64,000 nucleotides of DNA from Falsiroseomonas algicola (GTDB lineage: Bacteria > Pseudomonadota > Alphaproteobacteria > Acetobacterales > Acetobacteraceae). This document shows positions 46,847 to 55,131 of the stretch, piece by piece. A program made the translations under genes and the position numbers. The stretch spans positions 248,001 to 312,000 of the forward strand of contig NZ_JAAIKB010000004.1 of the NCBI RefSeq assembly GCF_011040385.1, written 5' to 3'. Below the pieces are notes generated by a model. It was not told the DNA's origin, did no database searches, and saw only the letters and a program-made list of their open reading frames with translations. How positions within the stretch are numbered: the first letter of the stretch is position 1; each line of letters opens with the position of its first letter.

Positions 46847-47812
46847 ATGGTGAAGACGACCCGCCGTGCCTTGCTCGCCGCGCCCGCTCTGCTGGCCTTG
46901 CCGGCTCACGCACAGACCTGGCCATCGCGCCCCATCCGCATCATCGTCCCCTTCCCGCCCGGCGGGCTGGTGGATGTGCTGGCACGATCCATCGCGCAGC
47001 CCATGTCGGCGCAGCTCGGCCAGCCCGTGGTGGTCGAGAACCGCGTCGGCGCCGGGGGCAATATCGGCGCCGACGTCGCGGCGAAATCCGCGCCGGACGG
47101 GCATGTGCTGCTGGCGACCTCGATGGGCCCGGTCGCGGTCAACCAGTTCATCTACCGCAGCATGCCCTACGACACGCAGACCGCCTTCGCCCCCATCACC
47201 CTGCTGGCCAGCACGCCCAAGGTTATGTGCGTGACGAATGGCCGCCCCTGGCGCAGCGTGCAGGACGTCGTCGCTGCGGCGAAGGAACGGCCGGGCATTC
47301 TGACGGCGGGATCGGCGGGCGCGGGCACCAGCCTCCACCTCGCCCTCGAACTCTTCAAGCAGGCGACGGGGACGGATATCCAGCACGTGCCCTATCGCGG
47401 CGCGGGGCCGGCGCTGACGGACCTGGTCGCGGGGCAGATCGACCTGGTGATCGACAACCTGCCGAACATCCTCGGCCAGATCACCGGCAACCAGGTGCGG
47501 CCGGTGGCGGTCGCGACGCCGCAGCGCCTGCCGCAACTGCCGCAGGTTCCGACGATGGCGGAAGCCGGCATCGACTTCGTCTTCGGCACTGCCTTCGGGC
47601 TGGTGGCGCCCGCCGGCACGCCGGAATCGATCATCACCCGCGTCGCGGGCCTGGTGCGGGATGCGCTGCGGGAGCCGATGATCGGGGGCAGGCTGAGCGA
47701 GCAGGGCGCGATCGTCGGAGGGGGTGGGCCCGCCGAATTCGCGGCGCTGATCGCGCGGGAGAAGGCGGTGCTGGAGCCGGTGATCAGGGCAGCCAACATA
47801 CGGGCGGAGTAG
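46847..47812 (+). CDS. Bug/TctC-family substrate-binding protein
   Basis: A 321-residue periplasmic receptor. The signal peptide MVKTTRRALLAAPALLALPAH... carries twin arginines and likely ends at AHA. Bug motifs: IRIIVPFPPGGLVDVLARS, VVENRVGAGGNIGADV, HVPYRGAGPALTDLVAG and VPTMAEAGIDFVFG. It is 37 bases after the benzoylformate-decarboxylase-like gene, so an aryl-keto acid such as benzoylformate or mandelate is a reasonable guess for its ligand. The stop codon runs straight into a hairpin. Confidence 0.92.
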   Translation: MVKTTRRALLAAPALLALPAHAQTWPSRPIRIIVPFPPGGLVDVLARSIAQPMSAQLGQPVVVENRVGAGGNIGADVAAKSAPDGHVLLATSMGPVAVNQFIYRSMPYDTQTAFAPITLLASTPKVMCVTNGRPWRSVQDVVAAAKERPGILTAGSAGAGTSLHLALELFKQATGTDIQHVPYRGAGPALTDLVAGQIDLVIDNLPNILGQITGNQVRPVAVATPQRLPQLPQVPTMAEAGIDFVFGTAFGLVAPAGTPESIITRVAGLVRDALREPMIGGRLSEQGAIVGGGGPAEFAALIAREKAVLEPVIRAANIRAE

Positions 47813-47864
47813 TGGGGGAACGCTGTTCCCCCACACCCCCATGCCAGGGGCGAGACGCCCCTGG
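47812..47864. repeat. Bipartite double-hairpin repeat, copy 2 (bidirectional terminator)
   Basis: Hairpin GTGGGGGAAC-GCT-GTTCCCCCAC (47812-47834), linker ACCCCCATG, then hairpin CCAGGGGCG-AGA-CGCCCCTGG (47844-47864). It is the reverse complement in layout of copy 1 at 29845-29897, with the same nine-base linker and arms differing by single compensating pairs. It sits between convergent stop codons. Confidence 0.75.
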
Positions 47865-47875
47865 ACCGTCAGAAA

Positions 47876-48985
47876 TTACAGGCTCTGCCAGACTTCCTGG
47901 GCCACCTCGACACATCGAGAAAGCTTGGCCCACTGCTCCTCCACCGTCAGCGTGTTGCCCTCCTCGGTGGAGGCGAAGCCGCATTGCGGGCTGACCGCCA
48001 GCTGGTCGAGCGGCGCATACTTCGCCGCCTCGTCCAGCCGCCGCTTCAGCAGCTCCTTCGTCTCCAGGTCGCCGCGCTTCGAGGTGACGAGGCCCAGCAC
48101 CACCGTCTTGCCCTTCGGCAGGAAGCGCAGCGGTGCGAAGCTGCCGGACCGCTCGTCATCATACTCCATGAAATAGGCATCGACATTGATGCCGTTGAAC
48201 AGCACCTCCGCCACCGGGTCGTAACCGCCGGACGCGATGTGCATGGAGCGGAAATTGCCGCGGCAGAGATGCATGGACACCACCATGTCCTTCGGCCGCG
48301 CATCGATGGCGCGGTTGATCAGCGTGGCATACTTGCCGAGCAGGCCCTCCGTCTCCTCGCCCCGCGCCTTCAGCCCCGCGATCTGCTCGGGATCGCAGAG
48401 ATAGGCGATGTTCACCTCATCGAGTTGGAGGTAGCGGCAGCCCACGCCGGCGAAATCCGCGACCGCCGCGGCATAGGCCTCGCCCAGATCGGCGAAGAAG
48501 CCGTCCATCTCCGGATAGGTGTGGCTGTCCACCGCGCGGCGACCACCGCGGAAATGCAGCACCGACGGGGACGGGATGGTGATCTTCGGCACCGCGCCCT
48601 GCGCATTCGCGGCCAGGAAGGCGAAATCCTGCACGAAGGGATGCGGCTTGTAGCTGATGCGGTCCGTGACCTTGAGGCCATAGGCCTTGGTCTGCCCGCC
48701 CTTGAACTGGATCCCCTGGTCGGACTCATACATGTCCACGCCACCAAGCTTGGCGAGGAAGTCGAAATGCCAGAAGGCACGGCGGAACTCGCCATCCGTC
48801 ACGGCCTTCAGGCCGATCGCCTTCTGCTGCGCCACGACATCGATGATGCAGCGATCCTCGATGGCGCGCAGCGCCTCGTCGCTCATGGTCCCGGCGGCAC
48901 GCGCCGCGCGGGCCTCCCGCAATTCCATCGGGCGCAGAAGGCTGCCGACATGGTCGGCGCGGAAGGGGGGAATGGTGCCGGGCAT
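47876..48985 (-). CDS. Short MetE-like (cobalamin-independent methionine synthase C-domain) protein
   Basis: A 369-residue TIM-barrel protein resembling the catalytic half of MetE. It begins PPFRADHVGSLLRP, typical of short MetE-like proteins, and has the conserved AVTDGEFRRAFWHFDFLA, YLQLDEVNIAYLCD, the zinc-site MHLCRGN and SPQCGFAS. It is about half the length of full MetE, lacking the N-terminal barrel, so it is likely a core-type enzyme using a different methyl donor or a C-S/C-O bond-cleaving homologue. It is the last gene of the leftward Liv-type operon, 17 bases after the ATPase gene, suggesting it acts on the imported compound. Confidence 0.88.
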   Translation of the reverse strand: MPGTIPPFRADHVGSLLRPMELREARAARAAGTMSDEALRAIEDRCIIDVVAQQKAIGLKAVTDGEFRRAFWHFDFLAKLGGVDMYESDQGIQFKGGQTKAYGLKVTDRISYKPHPFVQDFAFLAANAQGAVPKITIPSPSVLHFRGGRRAVDSHTYPEMDGFFADLGEAYAAAVADFAGVGCRYLQLDEVNIAYLCDPEQIAGLKARGEETEGLLGKYATLINRAIDARPKDMVVSMHLCRGNFRSMHIASGGYDPVAEVLFNGINVDAYFMEYDDERSGSFAPLRFLPKGKTVVLGLVTSKRGDLETKELLKRRLDEAAKYAPLDQLAVSPQCGFASTEEGNTLTVEEQWAKLSRCVEVAQEVWQSL

Positions 48986-49002
48986 GGCGTTTCCTTTGCT
49001 GG

Positions 49003-49713
49003 TCAGTGAAGCGAGAGGCCGAGATGGCGTTCCAGCAGCGCGGGCTCAGCGAGCATCTGCGAGGAAGCGCCTTTGGCGACGATGCGGCCGCGATCGAGGA
49101 TCACGGCCTGGTCGGTGATGGGCAGGATCTGGGTGGCGTGCTGCTCAATCAGGATCGCGGCCATCCCCTCATCCCGCACCAGGCGCTGGATGGCGAAGAG
49201 CAGGCCCTGCACGATGACGGGGGCGAGGCCTTCCAGCGGTTCGTCCAGCAGCAGCAGGCGCGGGTTCAGCATCAGCGCGCGGCCGATGGCGAGCATCTGC
49301 TGCTCACCGCCCGACAACTGGCTGCCAAGGTTGCGGCGACGCTCCGCGAGGCGGGGGAAGAGCGCATAGACCGCCTTCTCGTCCCAGCGCCCGGGCCTCG
49401 CGACCGCGGTCAAATTCTCCGCCACGGTCAATGAACGAAACACCGCGCGTTCCTGCGGCACCCAGCCGAGGCCGAGCGTGGCGCGGCGTTCTGGTGCCAG
49501 GCGATCCAGCACCGTGCCCGCCAGGCGGATGGCCCCGCCGCGCTGCCGCGCGATGCCCATCAGCGTGTTGATCAACGTCGTCTTGCCCGCGCCGTTGCGG
49601 CCGAGCAGCGCCAGCGCCTGGCCTTCCTCGACGCGCAGCGAGATGCCTTCCAGCACCAGCCCCTCGCCCCATCCGGCGCTGAGGTTCTCGATGAAGAGCA
49701 GCGGGTCAGCCAT
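49003..49713 (-). CDS. Branched-chain-type ABC ATPase (LivF family)
   Basis: A 236-residue ABC ATPase. It shows Walker A GRNGAGKTT, LGWVPQERAVFRSLTVAENL, the signature LSGGEQQMLAIGRAL, Walker B LLLLDEPLEGLAP and the switch region LIEQHATQIL. The ATG at 49713 has GGAGG six bases upstream and overlaps the preceding LivG gene by eight bases; the longer frame upstream is spurious. It is the partner of the ATPase encoded just before it. Confidence 0.93.
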   Translation of the reverse strand: MADPLLFIENLSAGWGEGLVLEGISLRVEEGQALALLGRNGAGKTTLINTLMGIARQRGGAIRLAGTVLDRLAPERRATLGLGWVPQERAVFRSLTVAENLTAVARPGRWDEKAVYALFPRLAERRRNLGSQLSGGEQQMLAIGRALMLNPRLLLLDEPLEGLAPVIVQGLLFAIQRLVRDEGMAAILIEQHATQILPITDQAVILDRGRIVAKGASSQMLAEPALLERHLGLSLH

Positions 49714-50452
49714 GCGCCACCTCCGCCGTGCCGAGATAGGCTTCCCGCACGCGGGGATCCTTCGCGATGGCGTCGGGCTCTCCGTCCGCCAGCACGGCGC
49801 CGAAGGCGAGCACGGTGATGCGCTCCGCGAAGCGGAAGACGAGGTCCATGTCATGCTCGATCAGCAGCACGGCGACGTCGCGCGGCAGGGCGGCGATGGC
49901 CTGCATCACCTCCCGGCTCTCGGCGGGCGGCACGCCGGCGGCGGGTTCGTCCAGCAGCAGCACGCGGGGCTTCAGCGCCAGGGCAAGGGCGATCTCCAGC
50001 AGACGCTGGCGGCCATAGGGGAGTTCGGCGGTGGGGCGGGTGCGGTCGGCCTCCGGGAAATGGAGATCATCCAGCAGCCGCGCGGCCTCCGCGCCATGGC
50101 GCGCGCCGCGCCACCAGGTGGCGCCCTGCCCTTCCCGCTCCCCGATCGCCAGAGTCACTGATTCCAGCGGCGTGAACTGGGGAAAGAGCTGGTTGACCTG
50201 GAAGGTGCGGGCCAGGCCGGCGCGGACGCGCGCGTGCTGCGGCAGATGCGTGATGTCCTGCCCGAAGAGCATCACCTGGCCCTCCGAGGCCGGCAGCGCG
50301 CCGCTCAGCAGGTTCACGAAGGTGGTCTTGCCCGCGCCGTTGGGGCCGATCAGCGCGTGGCGCGCGCCAGGCAGCAGGTTGAAGCTGACCGCATCCACCG
50401 CGGTGAAACCACCGAAGCGGCGCGTGAGATGGCAGGTGCCGAGCGCGATCAT
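49706..50452 (-). CDS. Branched-chain-type ABC ATPase (LivG family)
   Basis: A 248-residue ABC ATPase. It has Walker A GPNGAGKTT, RAGLARTFQVNQLFPQFT, a signature of the LivG type without SGGQ (LPYGRQRLLEIALAL), Walker B VLLLDEPAAGV and the H-loop LLIEHDMDLVF. It overlaps LivM by four bases and LivF by eight. It is one of two ATPases of the second Liv-type system in the window. Confidence 0.93.
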   Translation of the reverse strand: MIALGTCHLTRRFGGFTAVDAVSFNLLPGARHALIGPNGAGKTTFVNLLSGALPASEGQVMLFGQDITHLPQHARVRAGLARTFQVNQLFPQFTPLESVTLAIGEREGQGATWWRGARHGAEAARLLDDLHFPEADRTRPTAELPYGRQRLLEIALALALKPRVLLLDEPAAGVPPAESREVMQAIAALPRDVAVLLIEHDMDLVFRFAERITVLAFGAVLADGEPDAIAKDPRVREAYLGTAEVAHG

Positions 50453-51372
50453 CGGCGCGTCATCCGGCGCAGCGCCCCCATCAGCCCGCCGCGGCCGAGC
50501 AGCGCCAGGGCGACCAGCGCGATGCCCAGCCAGAACTGCCAGAATTGCGGGCTGGCTTCCGACAGCGTGTGATGGGCGATGGTGAAGGCCGCCGCACCGA
50601 TCAGCGCGCCATAGAGCGTGCCCAACCCGCCGAGGACCAGCATCAGCAGCCCCTCCGCCGATCGCTGGAAGGACAGTGCATCGAGCGAGGCGAATTGCGT
50701 GGTCTGCGCCAGCAACGCGCCGGCGACGCCCGCATAGGCGGCCGCGATCACATAGGCCGCGGCGAGGCGCCGCTTCACGGGAATGCCGATCGCCGCCGCG
50801 CGCTTCGGATTTTCGCGGATCGCCCGCAGCGAAAGTCCGAAGGGCGAGCGGACGAGAAGCTGCGCCAGCAGGAACAACACGAACAGCACGGCCAGGCTGT
50901 AGAGATAGGCGGTGCGGCCCCAGAGGTCGAAACGGAAGGCGCCGAAGACGGGCCAGATCTCCACCCCCTGCAACCCATCCGCGCCGCCGGTCAGGAAGGC
51001 CGCCTTGTTCGCGGCCTCATACAGCATCAGGCCGAGGCCGAGCGTCACCATCAGCCCCGCCAACTCGCCAGCGCGCAGCACCAGCGGCGCCGTCACAAGC
51101 CCCAGCAGCGCCGCCACCGCAGCTGCGATCAGCAAGCCGCTGATCGGCTCCCCCCAGCCCTGCTGGCCGAGGATGCCGGCGACGTAGGCGCCGAGCCCGA
51201 AGAAGGCCGCATGGCCCAGCGTGACGAAGCCCGCATAGCCCACCAGCAGGTCGAGCGAGAGAGCGAAGAGCGCCGCGATGGCGATGGCGGAGAGCAGCGG
51301 CAGCTGTTCCGGCATGGCGAAATAGGCGCCGATGGCGACCAGCCAGGGCAGGGCGTGCAGCGCGATCCTCAT
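50449..51372 (-). CDS. Branched-chain-type ABC permease (LivM family)
   Basis: A 307-residue membrane protein with about nine hydrophobic segments. It has LivM hallmarks GYAGFVTLGHAAFFGLGAYV and the ATPase-coupling loop RSPFGLSLRAIRENPKRAAAIGI, then VLGGLGTLYGALIGAAAF. It shares ATGA overlaps with the neighbouring genes on both sides, so the whole set is co-translated. Confidence 0.93.
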   Translation of the reverse strand: MRIALHALPWLVAIGAYFAMPEQLPLLSAIAIAALFALSLDLLVGYAGFVTLGHAAFFGLGAYVAGILGQQGWGEPISGLLIAAAVAALLGLVTAPLVLRAGELAGLMVTLGLGLMLYEAANKAAFLTGGADGLQGVEIWPVFGAFRFDLWGRTAYLYSLAVLFVLFLLAQLLVRSPFGLSLRAIRENPKRAAAIGIPVKRRLAAAYVIAAAYAGVAGALLAQTTQFASLDALSFQRSAEGLLMLVLGGLGTLYGALIGAAAFTIAHHTLSEASPQFWQFWLGIALVALALLGRGGLMGALRRMTRR

Positions 51373-52235
51373 GCGTCGGCCCGCTTCAGCAGGCCGTGCG
51401 GGCGGGCCAGCAGCAGCACGACCATGGCGGTGTAGATGATGAAGGCGCCGACCTCCGGCACATAGTACTTGCCGAGCACATCGACGATGCCGAGCAGCAG
51501 CGCCGCGACGAAGGGGCCGATGACGGTGTTGGTGCCGCCGACGGCGACGACGATGAGGAAGTAGACCATGTACTTCAGCGGGAAGGTCGGATCGAGGCCC
51601 AGCACTTCCACCCCCAGCGCGCCGCCGAGCCCCGCCAGCGCGGAGCCGAGCGTGAAGGTGAGGGCAAAGAGCCGCGGCACCGGCAGGCCCATGCCGCGCG
51701 CCACCACGCCGTCATCCACCGCCGCGCGCAGCTGCGCGCCGAAGCGCGTGCGCACCAGGCCCAGATGCAGCGCCGCCACCAGCGCCCCGCATACCGCGAT
51801 GAGGAAGATGCGGTAGCGGCCGAGGCCGACACCCCAGAACTCCACGCGGCCCGACAGCCAATCCGGCAGCTGGATCAGCTGCTGCCGCGCGCCCATGAAC
51901 CAGTCCACCGCCGCCCCGAGCACAAAGACGAGGCCGATCGAGAAGAGTACCTGCTCCAGATGGTCCCGCCGGTAGAGCCGGACATAGAGCGTCCGTTCGA
52001 GCACCAGCCCCAGCACCCCCGCCGCCACCGTGGCGCCCGCCAGCGCCAGCGGGAAGGGCACGCCCATCCGGTTCAGCAGGACCACGCAGACATAGCCGCC
52101 GACCATGCCGAAGGCGCCATGCGCCAGGTTCACCACATTCATCAGGCCGAGCGTGACCGACAGGCCCACCGACAGGACGAAGAGCAGCATCCCGCTGGCG
52201 AAGCCATCGAGCAGGACGGAGAGGAAGGCCGTCAT
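51369..52235 (-). CDS. Branched-chain-type ABC permease (LivH family)
   Basis: A 288-residue membrane protein. The LivH signature is LSVTLGLMNVVNLAHGAFGM near the N-terminus; the C-terminal half has VVAVGGTNTVIGPFVAALLLG, the coupling region. The start overlaps the binding-protein stop by four bases. With LivM it forms the translocation pore of the second Liv-type importer. Confidence 0.93.
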   Translation of the reverse strand: MTAFLSVLLDGFASGMLLFVLSVGLSVTLGLMNVVNLAHGAFGMVGGYVCVVLLNRMGVPFPLALAGATVAAGVLGLVLERTLYVRLYRRDHLEQVLFSIGLVFVLGAAVDWFMGARQQLIQLPDWLSGRVEFWGVGLGRYRIFLIAVCGALVAALHLGLVRTRFGAQLRAAVDDGVVARGMGLPVPRLFALTFTLGSALAGLGGALGVEVLGLDPTFPLKYMVYFLIVVAVGGTNTVIGPFVAALLLGIVDVLGKYYVPEVGAFIIYTAMVVLLLARPHGLLKRADA

Positions 52236-53395
52236 CCCTCGTCGCGGACCTGCGGGATGCGGTCGAACTCGATGTTCCAGATCTGGCCGTCACGCCGCTC
52301 CGCGCGGCGGATGTAGATGTCCTGCACGATGTCGCGGGTGTTGGCGTCGATGGTGATCGGCCCGCGCGGGCTGGTCCAGGACAGGCCCTTGGCGGCGGCA
52401 ACCAGGCGCTCGCCATCGTCATTGCCGTTGGTGCGCTTCAGGGCCTCCGCGATCAAATGCATGCCGTCGAAGCCGCCGACCGCCATGAAGTTCGGGCGGA
52501 CATTCGGCAGCACCTGCGCATAGCTCTCCAGGAAGGCGCGGTTCTCCGCGCTGTCATGCGCGGCGGAATAGTGGTGGCTGGTGATGGCACCCAGCGTGAC
52601 ATCGCCCATCTCGTTCAGGATGTCGTCGTCCAGCACGTCGCCCGTGCCGATGACGCGGATGCCCGCCTGCGCCAGCCCGCGCTCCGCGAACTGCTTCATG
52701 AGTGCCGCGCCTTCGCCCGAAGGGACGAAGATGAACAGCGCTTCCGGCGCGGCATCGCGGACGCGCTGCAGGAAGGGCGCGTAGTCGGGGTTGCGGAGCG
52801 GCGTGCGAAGTTCGAGGGCGATGCGCCCGCCGGCCGCGGTGAAGCGGTTCTTGAAGGCGCGCTCGGCATCGAGGCCCGGGGCGAAGTCGGTCACCAGCGT
52901 GGCGACGTTGCGGATGCCGTTCGCCGCCGCCCATTGCGCCATGGGCGCCGTGGCCTGCGGCAGGGTGAAGGAGGTGCGCAGGATGAAGGGGGAGCGCTGG
53001 ACGATCACGGAGGTCGCCGCCGCCATCACCACCATCGGCACCTTGGCCTCCGTCGCGATGGGCGCGGCGGCCAGCGCCAGCGGCGTGAGGCCGAAGCCCG
53101 CCAGCGCCTTCACGCGTTCGCGCACCACCAGTTCCTGCGCCAGGCGGCGCGTGACGTCGGGCTGCGTGCCGGTATCGTCGCGCAGGAGGATCTCGATCCG
53201 GCGGCCGGCGACACTCTCCCCGTTGCGGCGAAGCCAGGCCTTGATGCCCGCATCGACCTGGCGGCCGGTGCTGGCGAAGGGGCCGGTCATCGGCAGGATC
53301 AGGCCGATGCGGAAATTGCCGGACTGCGCCTGGACCAGGCGAGGCGCGGCGAGCGTGGCGGTGGTGGCGAGCGCGAGGGCGCGGCGAGTGATCAT
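52232..53395 (-). CDS. Branched-chain-type ABC substrate-binding protein (LivJ family)
   Basis: A 387-residue periplasmic binding protein, first gene of the leftward operon. It has a signal peptide beginning MITRRALALATTATLAAP and a mature start FRIGLILPMTGPFASTGRQVDAG typical of Peripla_BP_6. The ATG at 53395 was chosen because GGGAGGATAACAAGA precedes it; a start seven codons earlier lacks a site. A TTGCATGCAG motif resembling the GntR operator lies 16 bases upstream. With a MetE-like enzyme and a GntR regulator in the unit, the ligand may be a sulfur or methoxy compound, but this is speculative. Confidence 0.93.
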   Translation of the reverse strand: MITRRALALATTATLAAPRLVQAQSGNFRIGLILPMTGPFASTGRQVDAGIKAWLRRNGESVAGRRIEILLRDDTGTQPDVTRRLAQELVVRERVKALAGFGLTPLALAAAPIATEAKVPMVVMAAATSVIVQRSPFILRTSFTLPQATAPMAQWAAANGIRNVATLVTDFAPGLDAERAFKNRFTAAGGRIALELRTPLRNPDYAPFLQRVRDAAPEALFIFVPSGEGAALMKQFAERGLAQAGIRVIGTGDVLDDDILNEMGDVTLGAITSHHYSAAHDSAENRAFLESYAQVLPNVRPNFMAVGGFDGMHLIAEALKRTNGNDDGERLVAAAKGLSWTSPRGPITIDANTRDIVQDIYIRRAERRDGQIWNIEFDRIPQVRDEG

Positions 53396-53410
53396 TCTTG
53401 TTATCCTCCC

Positions 53411-53420
53411 TTGCATGCAG
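53411..53420. promoter_or_regulatory. TTGCATGCAG, GntR-operator-like site before the Liv operon
   Basis: It matches the perfect palindrome TTGCATGCAA found upstream of the GntR gene at nine of ten positions. It lies just upstream of the ribosome site of the binding-protein gene and within the end of the GntR gene, where a repressor could block the operon. Confidence 0.45.
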
Positions 53421-53424
53421 CGGG

Positions 53425-54156
53425 TCAGGCGACGGCGTCGCTGAAGGTGATCAGGGCAGCGAGGCCCTCGGCCTCACCGGAATCGAGGATGAGTCGCAGG
53501 TTGCGCCGCGCATTGTCGGCATGCTCGCGCGCCAGCGCTTCGGCCCGCGTGCCCTGCCCGGCCTCCAGCGCTTCCACCAGCAGATGGTGCTGCTGGTGGG
53601 CGAAGGTCAGCAGGCGGTGGCGCTGCGGCGCGCTGCCGGGGCTGGGGACAAGGGCGGAGGCGCTGGCGAAGGGCAGCGCTTCCACCGCCGCGATGGCGCG
53701 CGACAGGGGCGCATTGCCCGCGGCCTCGGCGATGGCGGCATGCAGCGCGGTGTTCATGGCGCCGTAGGCGTCGAGCGCTTCCTCATCCAGCACGCCGCGC
53801 GCCAGCGCCGCGTCGCCCTGGTCCAGCGCCTCATGCAGCCGCCGCGACAGGCCGCGGGAGACGCCGTGTTCCGCGACCAACCGCGCGGCCATGCCTTCCA
53901 ACTGGCCGCGCAGCGCCACCGCGTCATCCACCTCCCGCACCGTGAAGGCGCGCACGGCGAAGCCGCCGCCAGGCGCGGGCACGGCGAGACCTTCGGATTG
54001 CAGGGCGGAGAGCGCCAGGCGGATGGGGGTGCGGGACATGCCGAGTGCCTCCGCCAGCGGGATTTCCGCCAGGCGGTCGCCGGCGCGGAGACGGCCGGTG
54101 AAGATGCGGGCACGGAGCTCGATCAGGGCGCGCGCGGCCTGGCCGGTCAGGGGCAT
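53425..54156 (-). CDS. GntR family regulator (FCD subfamily)
   Basis: A 243-residue regulator with an N-terminal winged HTH (IPLAEALGMSRTPIRLALSAL, about residues 32-52, then GLAVPAPGGGFAVRAFTVRE) and a C-terminal all-helical FCD ligand domain with a metal-site-like DAYGAMNTALHAAIAEAAGN and HQQHHLLVEALEAG. The ATG at 54156 has AGGA nine to ten bases upstream. It lies 29 bases before the Liv-type operon on the same strand and is divergent from the alpha/beta hydrolase gene. Two GCATGC-centred motifs in the divergent gap are likely its binding sites. Confidence 0.92.
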   Translation of the reverse strand: MPLTGQAARALIELRARIFTGRLRAGDRLAEIPLAEALGMSRTPIRLALSALQSEGLAVPAPGGGFAVRAFTVREVDDAVALRGQLEGMAARLVAEHGVSRGLSRRLHEALDQGDAALARGVLDEEALDAYGAMNTALHAAIAEAAGNAPLSRAIAAVEALPFASASALVPSPGSAPQRHRLLTFAHQQHHLLVEALEAGQGTRAEALAREHADNARRNLRLILDSGEAEGLAALITFSDAVA

Positions 54157-54199
54157 GTCGTTCGTTCCTGGACGGATGCCGGATAACACCGCGGCCATG

Positions 54200-54230
54200 T
54201 TGCATGCAATGGGGCTCTCTACGCATGCAA
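54200..54230. promoter_or_regulatory. Two GCATGC-centred sites, probable GntR operators
   Basis: The palindrome TTGCATGCAA (54200-54209) and the related CGCATGCAA (54222-54230) have centres 21 bases apart, two helical turns, so two dimers could bind one DNA face. They lie in the divergent gap between the GntR and hydrolase genes. Confidence 0.6.
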
Positions 54231-54285
54231 TTCCAGCCCCAGGCAGCCCGGCCTAAGCTGGCGCCGCCCACCGCAGGAGACCGCC

Positions 54286-55119
54286 ATGCCCTTCACCGCG
54301 CCCCCTCGCCGACGCGGCGTGCTGGACCGCCCGGATTGCCGCATCGCCTATGAGGTGACCGGGTCAGGGCCCGCGCTGGTCTTCGCCCATGGCCTCGGCG
54401 GCGGGCTGATGTCCTGGTGGCAACAGGTGGCGCATTTCGCACCGCGATACACCTGCGTGGCCTTCAGCCATCGCGGCTTCTTCCCCTCCACCGCGCCGGA
54501 AGGCGGGCCGGACCCGAAGGACTACGCCGGTGACCTCGCGGCGCTCGTCGATAACCTCGGCCTCGGCGAAATCCGCCTGGTCTGCCAGTCCATGGGCGGC
54601 TGGACCGGCGTGGAATACGCGCTGCTCCGCCCCGGCCGCGTGAAGGCGCTGGTGCTGGCGGCCACCACCGGGTCGCTCGACGTCCGCCAGGTGGATGAGG
54701 CGACGCGCGCGAAACTCGAAGCCTGGAACAGCACGCACGCCAACACCCGCGCCGAGCTCGCTTCCCGCAACATCCTGGCCGCCGGCGGCGCGGCGATGGC
54801 GAAACAGAAGCCGGCGCTGCACCACCTCTATGCCCAGATCGACGCACTCAGCACAGGCCTCGACAAGGAAGGCGTGCGGAAGAAGCTCTACGACCAGCGG
54901 AAGCGCCACCCCGCGGACCTCGCCGCCGCGAACTGCCCCGTGCTGTTCCTGCCCGGTGGCGACGACGTGGTGCTGCCCCCCTTCGCCGGCGCGGCGATGG
55001 CCCCGCTGATCCCGGGCGCCCGCGTCGCCACCATCCCCGTGGCTGGGCACTCCGCCTACTTCGAACATGCGGCGGCCTTCAACGCGGTGGTGGAGGCGTT
55101 CCTGGTCGAGGCGGGGTAG
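54286..55119 (+). CDS. Alpha/beta-fold hydrolase
   Basis: A 277-residue soluble hydrolase. It shows the HGLGG oxyanion loop (about 35-39), nucleophile S102 in VCQSMGGW (a C-x-S-x-G variant of the usual GxSxG elbow), acid in PGGDDVVLPP and histidine in VAGHSAYFE. Enol-lactonases and ring-fission hydrolases of aromatic pathways belong here, but the substrate is not identifiable. It is divergent from the GntR gene and shares its operator region, so it is likely part of the same regulon. A GGAG site precedes the ATG. Confidence 0.88.
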   Translation: MPFTAPPRRRGVLDRPDCRIAYEVTGSGPALVFAHGLGGGLMSWWQQVAHFAPRYTCVAFSHRGFFPSTAPEGGPDPKDYAGDLAALVDNLGLGEIRLVCQSMGGWTGVEYALLRPGRVKALVLAATTGSLDVRQVDEATRAKLEAWNSTHANTRAELASRNILAAGGAAMAKQKPALHHLYAQIDALSTGLDKEGVRKKLYDQRKRHPADLAAANCPVLFLPGGDDVVLPPFAGAAMAPLIPGARVATIPVAGHSAYFEHAAAFNAVVEAFLVEAG

Positions 55120-55131
55120 CCCCGTCGGCCA

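Noticed and set aside
45053-47842. 929-codon minus-strand open frame opposite the decarboxylase and Bug genes
   Set aside because: Antisense to two genes with complete active-site and family motifs; histidine/arginine-rich shadow.
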